Assembly: GCA_032164245.1 (NCBI GenBank) | Contig: JAVMKO010000001.1 | Span: 20,311,603 to 20,375,602, forward strand | Direction of reading: 5' to 3' | Source of the DNA: Sternotherus odoratus | Taxonomy: Eukaryota > Chordata > Testudines > Kinosternidae | Length of the DNA: 64,000 nt | In this document: piece by piece, positions 11,879 to 23,224 of the stretch | Numbering within the stretch: the first letter of the stretch is position 1 | Layout of the letters: each line of letters starts with the position of its first letter | Program-made: the position numbers and the translations under genes | Notes under the pieces: generated by a model | The model's database searches: none | What the model was told of the DNA's origin: nothing | Seen by the model: only the letters and a program-made list of their open reading frames with translations

Positions 11879-11975
11879 AGGACTTGTCCATGCAGATAAT
11901 TAATGCATTACAAGCCAGAGTGAAAACCTACAGCACACTAGCCTAGCTTGCCGTGCGTTAAGTCACCCTAGTGTG
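11879..11975 (+). mobile_element. MITE fragment (GGCTTGTC-terminus group)
   Basis: Starts with AGGACTTGTCCATGCAGATAA and contains CACACTAGCCTAGC and CACCCTAGTGTGC segments typical of short fold-back MITEs whose ends read GGCTTGTCTACAC-like (compare 55967, 56245 and 63206). Only one terminus is recognisable. It abuts the LINE at about 11985. Confidence 0.45.
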
Positions 11976-11984
11976 CTTTGACCT

Positions 11985-13800
11985 ACTGCTTTTGGAAAAT
12001 GAAGCAAGAGAAGCTGAGGAGGTGTACAAGAGAGAGAATTCTAAAAAAAACCCAAAACATTTTCTAGCATCTAAACAATTTATATCACAATTCTTGAACC
12101 TCTGTGGCATTGTAAAGGTTCAAGATGGTACAATTTTAACCACAGAGGAAGGATAGAGAAGCCTTTGGATGTTGGATGGAAAATTTCCAGGCTGTGCTCA
12201 GCTGCCTGGAACCACTAACACATACTGAGAGATGTAAAGAAATAGTCAACTTAACCTACATCCGTAGAAATAATTGCCTTGGAGACAGTAACTGAGGCCA
12301 TAAACCAGCTGAAGAGTGATCAAGCACCAGACTATGATAAGACACATGCTGAAATGTTAAAAGCTGGAGAAGAAGTGATGGTGAATTAAATGTGCTGCTT
12401 TCACAAAATGGTTTGATAAAAGGTCATCTGTCCTAAAGATTGGAGAAGGTGCGTCATCTGTAAAATCCCTAAGAATGGGGGCCAGTTTATTTGTGATAAC
12501 TGGAGAGGGGTGACCTTCTCTCTGTATCTGGAAAAAAATTGCTTTATCATTCTGAATAGGATGAAAACGATTGTTGACAAAGTACTCAGGGAAGAACAGG
12601 CTTCACCTTGAGAAGATTTATTGAGAAAGGTTTATCACACCCAAAGAAGGTTTTAAGTTGTTTGATTTTATGAAAGTGTAACAGGGTGCTGGCGAGAAAG
12701 TGCTGAGCCAGCCCCTGTTAGCTCAGCTAGCGAAGGTTCTGCTAGCTGAGCTCCCACAGCTGGGGGAGTTAATTGGCTGGCAGGGTGTGGCCCCGGGGTG
12801 AGTGGGGCTTGAGTAAACCACCTGGGAGCTTTCCAGACCAGAGCATAAAGCTGGCAGGAAGGAAGTCACTGGGGGGAAGAGAACAGGGTGGAAGTGTTCT
12901 TAGCTGGCTGTGAGAGCTAGCTGTTCCCCAAGGCAGCCAAGTCAGGGGCTATCCTGTACAGAACTGTAAATAGGTGACGGTGGGGTGTGCACAAGGGAAT
13001 AAAGGGACACTGCTGCTTCCAACAAGGGGCTCCCGGCTCATTTTTTGAAGCGAGCAGGCAAAGGCTCGCTTACAGAAAGCATTTGATAATGTCCTCAGAG
13101 AAGACCTCTGGAAGATCCTGACACATTATTGAATTCCAGGAAAGACTGTTAATTTGATAAAAGCCTTGTATGATGAGTGCTCTTGTTGTGTCAGGGCAGA
13201 GAATGAAGCCATGGAAGTGTTTACAATTATTACTGATGTAAGGAAAAGTTGTATACTATACCTACATCTCTTCTGCATTGTCATAGACTTTGTGATGAGA
13301 AGAGTGATGGCTGCTGCTGACGAAAATGGTGTTTGGGCTGCAAGACTTAGTTTTTGCAGTTGACATGGTTATATTGTGTACCAACTTTGAAAAGACTGTA
13401 TAAATATTAAAGAAGCAGCTTCTAAAGTAGGACTTCTTGTCAGTACTCAGAAGACCAAGACCATGGCGATAATGCTGTCAATGCTGGTGAATGTGTGATT
13501 GATGGAGAAGAGTACAAAAGAGTTGTTGATTTTGTCTGTCTTGGAAGTAAAATGTATGCTAATAGCTAGCTCACTAAAGTAGTGAAGGCAAGAACTGGCA
13601 AAGCTGGATCATTTTCCTGTTTGTCAAACATCTGGAAGAGTAAGAAGATATATCTATGCAGTAAAATGAGATTGTTCAATGTTGTTATCCTTTCAACGAT
13701 ATTGTATGCCTCAGAAATCTGGCAGTGCACAACAGGAAGCTGAATGCATTCCAACAACCTTGTTTAAGAAGAATCGTAGTGCTACTTCTGTCCATTACTT
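11985..13800 (+). pseudogene. Decayed LINE reverse transcriptase (RTE-like), split by a solo LTR
   Basis: With frameshifts and stops, the + strand reads a non-LTR retrotransposon RT. From 5' to 3': a linker resembling VQDGTILTTEE (about 12120-12150); an EAINQLKSDQAPDYD segment (12290-12335); a NWRGVTFSLYLEK region (12500-12540); KLFDFMK then AFDNVLREDLWKIL, interrupted by the LTR at 12677-13074; a VNLIKALYDECSCCVRAEN stretch (13150-13210); a VGLLVSTQKTKTMAI stretch (13425-13470); and a C-terminal LNAFQQPCLRRIVV at about 13737. The family order is that of an endonuclease-RT LINE; RTE-like is my best guess. It is clearly dead, and the catalytic box is damaged. Confidence 0.7.
12677..13074 (+). 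mobile_element. Solo LTR with 5-bp target duplication
   Basis: A 398-bp sequence beginning TGTAACAGGG and ending TTACA, flanked by the direct repeat GAAAG (12672-12676 and 13075-13079). It carries a TATA-like AGCATAAAGC (about 12842) and a polyadenylation signal AATAAA (about 13000) in the usual order. It interrupts a LINE reading frame, and the frame resumes directly after removal of the LTR plus one GAAAG. It is related to the LTR at 31114-31547. No internal retroviral genes are present, so this is a recombination-derived solo LTR. A 5-bp duplication fits several LTR groups, so I do not assign a class. Confidence 0.85.
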
Positions 13801-13823
13801 GCACAATAATGAAATCTTTATCA

Positions 13824-13995
13824 CTTTCCTTTTCAGGTAGGCAGGCACTTAAGACTTCTTTGATAAATTATACTACTGGTACAAGAGCTCAAAATGGAAA
13901 GGTATAATTTTAAAATATATACAGCAGGGAAATACTTATGATTAAAAATGGTCAGACTGAAGTCTTAAGTGCCTGCTGACCCAAAAAGGAAATTG
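13824..13995. repeat. Short fold-back: ~35-bp inverted arms, ~100-bp spacer
   Basis: The left arm, with GCAGGCACTTAAGACTTC at 13841-13858, is repeated in inverse at 13959-13976, and the match extends outward over about 35 bp with a few mismatches. The spacer is AT-rich. It may be a small MITE. No clear target duplication was found. Confidence 0.65.
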
Positions 13996-14286
13996 ATATA
14001 GTTTTCATTATTGTTAAAGTAATGGAAAGAAGTAGCATGCAAGTTCTACTAAGCTGTGCAATTCTGTGGTGAAGAAACTCTGAGAATATGTCAGCTAAAT
14101 AGATATTTGTGAATAATTATTTCCTATCTCAATTCTTAGGATTTTACGTACAGCTATTGCAGTGGCTTTTTATTCTCTTTGCCTTTAAAAGTTGCTAGTT
14201 GATGTTTGAGGTAACAAAGAGTCCCGTGGCACCTTAAAGACTAACTAAAGTATTGAAGCATAAGCTTTCGTGGGCTAATACCCACT

Positions 14287-14326
14287 GCATCTGACGAAGT
14301 GGGTACTAGCCCACGAAAGCTTATGC
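14287..14326 (+). ncRNA. Hammerhead-ribozyme-like fold (candidate)
   Basis: The segment fits a hammerhead layout: helix I strand GCAT (14287-14290), core CTGACGA (14291-14297), helix II GTGGG/CCCAC (14299-14303 with 14310-14314), core GAAA (14315-14318), a four-base palindrome AGCT (14318-14321) that could form helix III only between two molecules or repeats, a U at 14322 (NUH cleavage site), then ATGC (14323-14326) pairing back to helix I. One departure is an extra A (14298) between the core and helix II. Hammerheads with minimal helix III are known from Penelope-like elements and retrozymes. Activity is unproven. Confidence 0.5.
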
Positions 14327-14368
14327 TTCAATACTTTAGTTAGTCTTTAAGGTGCCACAGGGCTCTTT

Positions 14369-15258
14369 GGGCTGGTCCCCACTACGGCTTAACGTCGACC
14401 TTTGCGACGTTAAGTCGATATAAACATGTACCCGTCCTCACATGCTTGCCATTTGCGTCAATTTAAAGGGACCTCAAAATCTACTTCTGTACTCCTCCCT
14501 AACGAGAGGAGTAGTGCTGAAATCGACCTCTCTGGGTCGATTGTGAACTAGTGAGGACGCATGGGACATTACTGGCCTCCAGAGGCTGTCCCACAATGCT
14601 CCATTCTGACCGCTCTGGACTGCCTCACTGCTCCACTGTGACCGCTCTGGACAGCGCTCTCAACTCGCTGCTCTGGCCAGGTAGACAGCAAAAGACCCGT
14701 TTTCACTAAAAAAGATTGTCAATATACTCTGGACCAGGACTTTGTAATGATTCCAATAACATGCGTTCCCTAGCTCTCTGAGACATTCTAAGCAGAGTGA
14801 TGTCAGTCATGGTTGCCTGCTTGAAATACGGACTGCAATTAGTAGGGAAACAGCCAGCGAGACAGCCCATAGCGAGAGCAGGACGGGGGTTTGAGCCTGC
14901 AATCGCACATCCCCCCCCCACACACACACAGCCAGCCCGTGGTGCCTGGGTTTTGAAGTTCGGGTTACAGCGTGCCTGGGTTTTCAGCCTGCAATTGCCC
15001 CCCCCCCCCCCCCCGCCAGACTGAACACCCCCCCCCCCCCTTCCCCACAGCCAGCCCCTGGTGCCTGCTGGGGACTCTGGGAACTGTGGGATAGGTACCC
15101 ACAGTGCAATGCTCGCTATGTCGATGCTTGCAAAAGTTGTACGGACAGACACTGTCGACTTGCTGTGCTTTGTGGGGACGCACAAAATCGACTATATAGT
15201 CTGCTTTAGAAAATCGACGTCAAGGAAATCGAACTAATGCTGTAGTGAAGACATACCC
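14369..15258. mobile_element. MITE with TTT target duplication, nested in retroposon A
   Basis: The termini GGGCTGGTCCCCACTAC (from 14369) and the inverse of GTAGTGAAGACATACCC (to 15258) match at 13 of 17 positions. TTT flanks both sides (14366-14368 and 15259-15261). Excision of the MITE and one TTT restores the phrase CTCTTTGTTACTC seen in related retroposon tails. The 3-bp duplication suggests a PIF/Harbinger-type mover. The interior has C-rich runs (about 14999-15014 and 15030-15041) and no transposase. Confidence 0.7.
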
Positions 15259-15314
15259 TTTGTTACTCTGCTATTCCAGAGTAACACGGCTACCTCTCTG
15301 ATAGTTGATGTTTG

Positions 15315-18300
15315 TCATTCTTTATATGCATTTAGACTCAGCCCTGCTCCCTTTTCACAGGCAGAATGCCTAATGAATTTCTGATGTATTGGTCTTGACT
15401 GTATTAATAGGAATATTGTCTGTTGGATTGGACCCTGAATGGAAATTGTCAGCTTGGCAAAATTAATATTTATCAGAAAGCCTCACTTGTTATGCTCGGT
15501 TTAGCCATGAGAATTGCACTGAGAAGCATTTCTCACCACCTACAACCTGTGAATAGCATTTGAAACAAAAGCCTTGGTTTAAAATTGACATTGCTGAGCC
15601 AATGAACTACAGAATTTATCCACAAGTAGGTTATAAAAAAATGACTTGTGCCCTGTTTAGCTGGGACCACTTTTCCGATAAGTGGCTTTCAGAAAAATGA
15701 TGTTTGAATAATTGGGGAAGCCTCTGGCTGGCTCCCCAATTTCCATTGAGAGGAAACACCAGGGAATTGGGATGGAAGAAATTTTAACTAAAGTGCCTTA
15801 GCTAGGTTTATCTACCTAAAGCACCTTAACTGAGGCCCAGCATTAAAGCACTTTAGCTAAACAGCTAAATGCTAAATGCTAAGTGCTCTCCCAGGCTGTT
15901 GACTCTCAGGCTGCCTCCCACTGTTCAGATAGGATAGTTGGGGGAACTGGGCAGCAAGTGAGGAGACACTGCTGGACCCTCACCTTCACATGTGCAAAGG
16001 TTTAATGTGTCTTCTGAGAACTTTGGGTTATCTGGGTTCTAGTAACTATTACATTAATGTAAAACTGGTTTTAAACCTGTAAAACAGGAAATTGAGTGAG
16101 AAAAACAAACATGGAGTCAAAATCATGGTCTATTCAGTTGTTGTTTTTTTTAAGTACAGACACGTGTGCACAGATGTTGCAAAAATTAGCATTACGGGTC
16201 GTATTGTCTGACCTGGGTATAGCCCCACATAGAGACCCTGTATAGATTTTTATTACTAGGCACAGGAATATCCTGTTTGAAATGCCAAGAGGCCACGGTA
16301 TGCAGAACCTTCTCTTAAACACACTGAATGCAACTCCTAACCACAGGCCCCACCCATTCCCGAATATCCCTTCCACTATTCTATCTGCAGAAAACGTGGG
16401 GAGCTGGGGGAAGACTTCAGTGGGTTTTTCCCTCCACTTGGCTACCTCTTCTTACCTATCGGTAGAAGAGGTGAGAGTTGAACTCCTCCCTTTCAGGGCT
16501 GTAATATGAAAAGCTACAGCTTAAGGAATTCATACCCCATTACAAATAAACCAAGCTCCTGTGTGTTTCACATATGTACAGTATTTGCCCTATTCCTACA
16601 TGTTTCCTTCTTATCCTTTTAAGAGTTCTATCCTTCTAATGCAAACTACACAAAAGCATTTTAACAGTTATGATAGAAATTTCTGATACAGAGAGAATAT
16701 GAAACATTACTTGGGCGATGCTTGTCATAAATCTAATTTATCTGAGCATAATGGACATGTGCTTTAACAACTTTCCTTGGACAATTACAAAGGTGTAATA
16801 CCAACAGGACCTCTATACCATGCAAAGATGTCAAGATTGCTAACAGAGAAAGTGGTACAAATTGTGCCAGTTTTTGAAATGTCCTAGGAATCCAGTTCTG
16901 TGTACAGAATGTGTGTTTGCCGGTTTGGTTCATTAGCTGATGCTGCTCAATCAGCTAAGTAGTAATAGCTCAGGAGAGCACAGTAAGAAGAATCTGCTGT
17001 TGCTTTTTTGGTCCTGACTGGAGACTAACTGGACAGCCAAGAGGGTAAAACTCATTTTCCATGACAGTTGGAAGGACAGCTGGAGGCCTGAAGGGACAGT
17101 GAAAAAGCTGTTCCTGGAGACTGCTCAGGATGCCTGAGCCGGAGTTTCCAGAAATTATGTGGTTAGGTCTATGTGAGTTTAAGCATAACAAGGCTCATAT
17201 ACATAGTGTGGGTAAGAACAAGTACGTAGTGTAAACAAACAAATTATGTCCTAGTTGACTTCTGAGACCTATTTGTCTTCAACAACAAAAATTGATCTGT
17301 TGCAAGGCCCCCAAACTGATCATGGCTTGCCAATGGGAAACAATTTATATGGCACAGAGCTACAAAATGTAGCTTGTGGACATAATCATACCTTATGCTA
17401 AGCAAATATTTAATTGAACATTATGAGTTAATTAACAGGCAGGACAAATGTATCTTGTAGATCATTTGAAGTAAATTGGCATGCTATAAAAGTTGGCATA
17501 GTAAGAAACCCACTGTTTAAATGCAGTGAAATTGTTACATAGTGTGATCAAGGGAACGTTTTGATATTGACAGCATTCAATGTCAGAAAAATATACCGGC
17601 ACTAGAATTTGGACTATGGTGCTGATTAGTCCGAGCAAAAGATAGCATTAATCTGCATGAATCATGAATAGAGGTCTTCAGAAGGAAATGTAAGATGCCT
17701 AGAAAGAAGGAACCACACCTGACTACATTCTAATATAAAGATTATTCGTGTTCATAGGATGCCTAAGAACACATATATATTATTCTGTATTTTGGGCAAG
17801 CTACAGATATCAGTCAGTTATTCTTTGAATGGTAATGAATACTTGGTTCTAATTCCATTTGCAAACTAATCAAGCATCTCAAATTATATTGGGAAGTAGA
17901 ATCAATGACCCCTTAAAAAAAAGAAATGTAATTCACTGTAGTTCACTCTATATATTCTTAAATAGTAATTCAATGTAGTTACATGAGGTAATTTAATGTA
18001 ATTACATGCATTTAACATTTTTGTAACTACTTTTAATTTGCTGGTGTGATTAGCTATTATCCACCAGACATAATAGCTTGTTCTTGGTATCTGAATGATG
18101 CCAAAATAAGTGGAATCATCCCATCCCTAGTTATTACAGAACTAGTCATTGTAAACTTGATTATTATAGCTCATATCTAAGAATGAAGCCATATGTTATA
18201 ACTTTCATGAAGTTCAGTCATCCTGCTTAGCAGCACAGATCACCATGAGCACATCCGGAAGTGCTCTGTTCCCTATGCCATACGAATACAATAGTGGGTC

Positions 18301-19821
18301 TCTGTCTTGGCATTAAAAGCCGTCTACCAGATTATCCCAAATCATACAGCCATGACAGCTATATTCTCCTGGAGCAATGAAACTGTCTATTAGTAGGGGC
18401 AACTGATGACTGTGGGAGACGGTACTTTGACAAGTGCTGGACCTAGATGTTTGAACTCATTCCTGTAAGAGATAAAAATGACCATGGGTCTGACTGCATT
18501 CAGAATTAAATGCAAAACTGATTTGCTCATCTTGAGATCACTGTATTATCCTCTGATATACTTATTTATTAGACATTAAATTTATGCTTAGGAGGAGAAG
18601 GAACATTTTTCTCTATCATCCATGTTTTTTATTCAGTTATGCCCTATCCTTAAATCAGCAACAAGCATTCTCATTTTTGTGAATATCTTATAAAATAGTG
18701 ACTAGAAATAATTTATGTATTTCACTATTGATATTTTATTAATGTGAGTTAAGCAGAGAATAGTTTTCTCTAGTGACACAAGAAATCTACATTTCACATG
18801 GTGTTATTTTTACAAATGATTTAACACAAAAATCATGATGGTTTTAAAATAATAAATTTCCTCCTCAGATAACCTAATATAGTAAAAGTGCTCCAGCAAC
18901 CTAATTATTCATAATAATGTTGGAGGCTACATTTCATGAATTACTGTTTGAAAACAGAAAAGTGGTATAGAAGACAAAATACTATATTTACTTGGAATTA
19001 ACTGTGTAAGTACATTAGCCAATCAAGAGTTATTTTGCATATGAGAAAATAGTAGCTGGAGAAGAGAACCAGAAAAGTGGGGTATCTGTATATTCAACAC
19101 CTAGATATATCTAGATATCCGGTAATCCAAATTATTTTGAAATAGACAAATTCTGCCCTTTCCACTGAAAGACAATGAAAGGTGCTCTTCTTGTCACATA
19201 AGCAGCCAGAGAAAACACCTGCATGTCACACCAGTGTACATGGGGAATCACAATGACTATTGTTCTCAAGTCTGCAGCAGTTCTCACCAGAGTGTGGTCT
19301 GCTGGAAGACAGTCATATCTAACATCCTGGCTGATCAGTGTGTGTGCTACCATTGGAAACACTGACCTGCAACTACACAGTTTGCATTTTACTCCTACTC
19401 AAGAGCAGCAGTGTTCCTGGCAGTGCATGGTGGTTGTCATCCATGAGAAATCTTATCCTGCATTGATAGGTTTCCTCGCTGAGAGACCACAGCTGCCTGT
19501 GGCTCTACTCATACTTCCTCTTATGGCATGTTGCTGCCTGCTTAGAATTTGGTCCTCCCAGACTTTGGTTGTCCATCTTCTAGTGGGCATTGTTATGTAA
19601 AGTGACTTTATGTGCACTACTGTTTGTTTATTTGAAGCATCGTTATTTGTGTATACATCTCCCATTGGGATACTAAGCCTTTTAGGCACCAACTGAATTT
19701 TATGCTTTAAATTTAAACCACCAAACCAAGGCCCTGATCCTATAATCTGATCTCCTACAATCTAATATGAGGACAAAAAATAAAGGCCAATAAACTTGCA
19801 GTTCTTTTCTTTGTCCTGAAG
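15315..19821. other. Longest unexplained intronic stretch
   Basis: About 4.5 kb of AT-rich DNA with no family I recognise. Local signals: three variants of TAAAGCACCTTAGCT within 15789-15860 (possible fold-back relic) and repeated AATTCAATGTAGTTACATG-like phrases at 17925-18010. A 125-codon ORF at 19223-19600 has no recognisable domain. Confidence 0.4.
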
Positions 19822-19920
19822 CTACGGAGATATATAGATATAGATATAGATATAGATATATATATCTATATCTATATGTATATATATATAGAGAGAGATA
19901 GATAGATAGATATAGATATA
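19822..19920. repeat. TATC/GATA microsatellite at Helitron A2 3' flank
   Basis: GATATA/GATAGATA tandem tract that abuts the CTAG end of the inverted Helitron at 19921. It includes a short TATATATCTATATCTATA palindromic switch. Confidence 0.85.
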
Positions 19921-21617
19921 CTAGCATAAGTGCCCGGCGTTGCTCGGGTCAGTCGGAGGTGGGGAGGGGGCAGACAGCTGACACCCTGTGACCAACCCCA
20001 ACACCCACCCCTCACCCCTCACCCACCCCGACACCTTCCCACCCCCCCTGACCAACCCCAACACCCCCCGGCTCACTTACCCCCCGACCAAACCCGACAA
20101 CCGCACCTGACCCCCCCAAGCAAACCCAACACCCCCACCTGACCCCCTGAGCAAATCCGACACCCCCACCTCACCCCCTGAGCAAATCCGACACCCCCAC
20201 CTCACCCCCCGACCGAACAGTGTATTTAATAATCTGTGTGCTACACAGTGCACCGTGAGCTGGGGGGGTGTCGGGTTTGGTCTGGGCGGGGGGGAAGTTG
20301 TCAGGGTGGGTGAGGGGTGAGGTGTGGGTGTTGGGGTTGGTCAGGGGGGTTTGCGGTTGGTGGGGGGGTGAGGTGGGGGTGTCGGGTTCGGTCGGGGGGT
20401 AAGTGAGCCAGGGGATGTCGGGTTTGGTCTGGGGGGGTGGGAAGGTGTTGGGGTGGGTGAGGGGTGAGGTGTGGGTGTTGGGGTTGGTCAGGGGGTGTTG
20501 CGGGGGTGTGGGGTTTGCTTGGGGGGGTGAGGTGGGGGTGTTGGGTTCGGTCGGGGGGTAAGTGAGCCGGGGGTGTCGGGTTTGGTCTAGGGGTGTTGCG
20601 ATTGGTGGGGGGGTGAGGTGGTTCGGTCGGGGGGTAAGTGAGCCGGGGGGTGTCGGGTTTGGTCTGGGGGGTGGGAAGTTGTCGGGGTGGGTGAGGGGTG
20701 AGGTGTGGGTGTTGGGGTTGGTCAGTGGGTGTCGGGGTTGGTTGGGGGGGTGAGGTGGGGGTGTCGGGTTCGGTCGGGGGGTAAGTGAGCCAGGGGGTGT
20801 CGGGTTTGGTCTGGGGGGGGTGGGAAGGTGTCGGGGTGGGTGAGGGGTGAGGTGTGGGTGTTGGGGTTGGTCAGGGGGTGTTGCGGTTGGTGGGGGGGTG
20901 AGGTGGCGGTGTCGGGTTTGCTTGGGGGGGTGAGGTGGGGGTGTCTGGTTCGGTCGGGGGTAAGTGAGCCGGGGGGGGTGTCGGGTTTGGTCTGGGTACC
21001 CACCCCAACACCTTCCCCCCCCCAGACCAAACCCAACACCCCCTGGCTCACTTACCCCCCCGACCAAACCCGACACCCCCACCTCACCCCCCCAAGCAAA
21101 CCCAACACCCCCACCTCACCCCCCGACCGAACCCGACACTCCCACCTCACTTACTGTCCCACCAAACCCAACTCGGATCCGTCGCAGGCGGGGAGGGTGC
21201 CCAGAGCCGAGGGATTCCGGGGACCTTCGCAGGTGGGGGGGGGGGGACACAGAGCTGATGGAGTCCGGGGTTCCGTTGGGAGGTGGGAGGGGCAGAGAAC
21301 TGAGGGATCTCCGGGGTTCCATTGGAGGAGGGAGGGGTGAGCTGAGCGAGTGAGGTGTCTGTTGGAGGGGGGTATTATGACATCATCACCACCTAACCGC
21401 CCAGCTGATGTGATTGGCCCTGAAAGACTTTCACCCCTGGGGGGCGTCAGAGGTGATATCCGAAAATTTTTCGACCCTTACCAGCATCTAGACCCTAAGA
21501 CCCCTCACTGTACCAAATTTCAAGTCTCTGGCTCAAACGGTGCGGGAAGAGTTCGCTGTCATACGTACATACATACATACATACATACATACACCACTTG
21601 ACTTTTATATATATAGA
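19921..21617 (-). mobile_element. Non-autonomous Helitron, subfamily A copy 2 (inverted)
   Basis: On the minus strand it starts TCTATATATATAAAAGTC (5' end at 21617) and ends with hairpin CCCG-AGCAACGC-CGGG, then CACTTATG and CTAG (19921-19924). It is flanked by A at the 5' end and T at the 3' end. It is nearly identical to copy 1, including the conserved 5' block (21350-21600), the GGGTACCC strand-switch junction near 20998, the non-repetitive spacer with ATTTAATAATCTGTGTGC (20220-20260), and the minisatellite landmarks at 20292, 20439, 20673 and 20822. It is about 130 bp shorter through repeat-number differences. No Rep/helicase gene. Confidence 0.85.
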
Positions 21618-22958
21618 TATATATAAAATGTGATTATATCTCCATCTTTTAGAAATTGCAGGTAGGTACACACACACACACACACCAGGATACCATAATA
21701 TCACTTGTATTTTGTAAACTGCCATATATTTCACTTACCAATACTGAAGCAGTTGAAGTTTATTTACACCTTGCTATACAGTGGCTTTGTGTACTCATTT
21801 CAGGGGAAATCAGCCCGTCACTGAATGAGCACTGGGATAGATGAACCAGTGGTAGGAATAGAGGAAATCACAGCTTGTATAGGGCACAGCATTGTCCCAG
21901 ACTCTTGGGAGAAAGACGAAATGCAAGGGATGTGGTTTAATTAGACTGCAATATGAACGCTCCTGGAATAACTCATACAGTACAGGTTCTCTCTTTAATT
22001 GTCTCCTAGTAGAGAATTGACATCAGCCCTCCACACCTGCTCTCAAGACCATTTCTGGGACTGCACAATCCTCCCCTCATATGGGGATTAGGAGGCTGCG
22101 TAACAGGGATGCCTGCCTCTTTAAGGGCCTGGAGGCCTGGAGCTAGTCTGCACTGTTTATTTAGCTCAGCTCTGCTACACACCTGCTGAGTGTTGGACTT
22201 CTGAGGAGAAAATCCCAGCACCTGAAGTCTGACATGGGAGGAGAGTGGACAGACCGCTCCTCCCTGGGAGCAAAAAAGTCTAGCGTAAACAGGGCCAATG
22301 TGACCATCTTTATTCTGCCACAAATCCTCAGAGATTATGTCCCTATTAAGCTCTCCTAACAGGGGAAAGCATTGTGCATATAAATGAGTGGCATTTCTCT
22401 TAATGCAAGTAGTAACACCACCACATCTGTATTAGGGTGGCCACCTGCCCTGAATTTGGTGGGACAGTTCCAAAATGCAGAATCTGAGTCCTGGTTCTGG
22501 GCTGAATGACTCTGGGATAACAGCATTTGTCCTGATTCCCTGCAGCACTTCTTTGCACCTGCCTGAGACTCAAGCATGGTGCCAGCCTCCTCCCAGTGGG
22601 GAACAGGGGGCTGAGGTGAGCCTTAATCTCCCCTCTCCACAAGGCCCTGCCCCCTGCTCCTCCTCTCCCTCCAAGGCCCCACCCTGTGGCACTTCTCAGG
22701 CAGTGGTGACATGGACCAGAGGCTGCTCTTTTGCACCCCGGCCCTCAGCCCAGGGTAGGTAGAGAGTTCAGTGCTCCCTAGCATGGCCCAGGTTGCTTGG
22801 GCAGTTCTCATTACACAAGGTTCCAGCTTCCAGCCTGAGTGAAACACTCCCCAAATATTCACACAGAAAGTGACTTCCTAACTTATGGCCTGATCCTAAC
22901 AATAGTTACTCTTGTGTGTCTTTAAACTCACGCATAGACCTGTTGGCTTCAATGGGAT
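21618..22958. other. Intronic sequence with CA repeat
   Basis: A (CA)n tract lies at about 21668-21686. From about 22020 to 22330 the DNA is GC-richer and ends in TTTATTCTGCCACA, which could be an antisense LTR fragment, but I found no boundaries or target duplication. A GC-rich patch at 22560-22760 has no recognised structure. Confidence 0.35.
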
Positions 22959-23224
22959 GGCTAGTCTGTACTAGAAAGGCTTTTGCCAATACAGATGTAG
23001 TGGTATAGTCGTACTGGAAGAGGAACCTAGTCAAGATGCAGCTTATAGCTGCACAAGGAGATCTTTTACCAGTATAATGAAACCACCTCCCTAAATGACA
23101 TAAACTGTACAAGCAAAAGGATTCTTGCCAGTGTAGCTGTATCTACATGATGGGTGGGCATTGCCAACACAGCTATGCCAATCAGGGACATGCCAGCAGA
23201 ATTTTGTTATGTGGACCAGCCTGG
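22959..23224. mobile_element. MITE (GGCTDGTC-terminus group)
   Basis: Left end GGATGGCTAGTCTGTACTAG; right end, inverted, reads CAGGCTGGTCCACATAAC. The interior has phrases such as GTGTAGCTGTATCTACATGA and AACACAGCTATGCCAATCAG, typical of this fold-back family in sauropsids. Diverged, with no target duplication resolved and no coding capacity. Confidence 0.55.

Larger units (their letters stand above)
14209..15301 (+). mobile_element. Palindromic retroposon copy A (interrupted by MITE)
   Basis: Flanked by a perfect 13-bp duplication TAGTTGATGTTTG (14196-14208 and 15302-15314), so it entered by a retroposon-like mechanism. The body is a near-perfect palindrome: the left arm at about 14215-14286 pairs with the right arm at 14298-14369 (about 72 bp, three mismatches), with an 11-nt loop. 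After the right arm, and after the nested MITE, the 3' tail reads AGTAACACGGCTACC and CTCTGA, also seen in copies B (60617) and C (62022). It is probably a truncated 3' end of a Penelope-like or other ribozyme-bearing retroelement. Confidence 0.8.

Noticed and set aside
19223..19600. 125-codon ORF as a possible transposase or gene
   Set aside because: I tried to match it to Harbinger-type and other transposases and saw no catalytic motif; left as unrecognised.
22006..22330. Antisense LTR ending in TTTATTCTGCCACA
   Set aside because: No target duplication or second boundary could be found; kept only as a remark.
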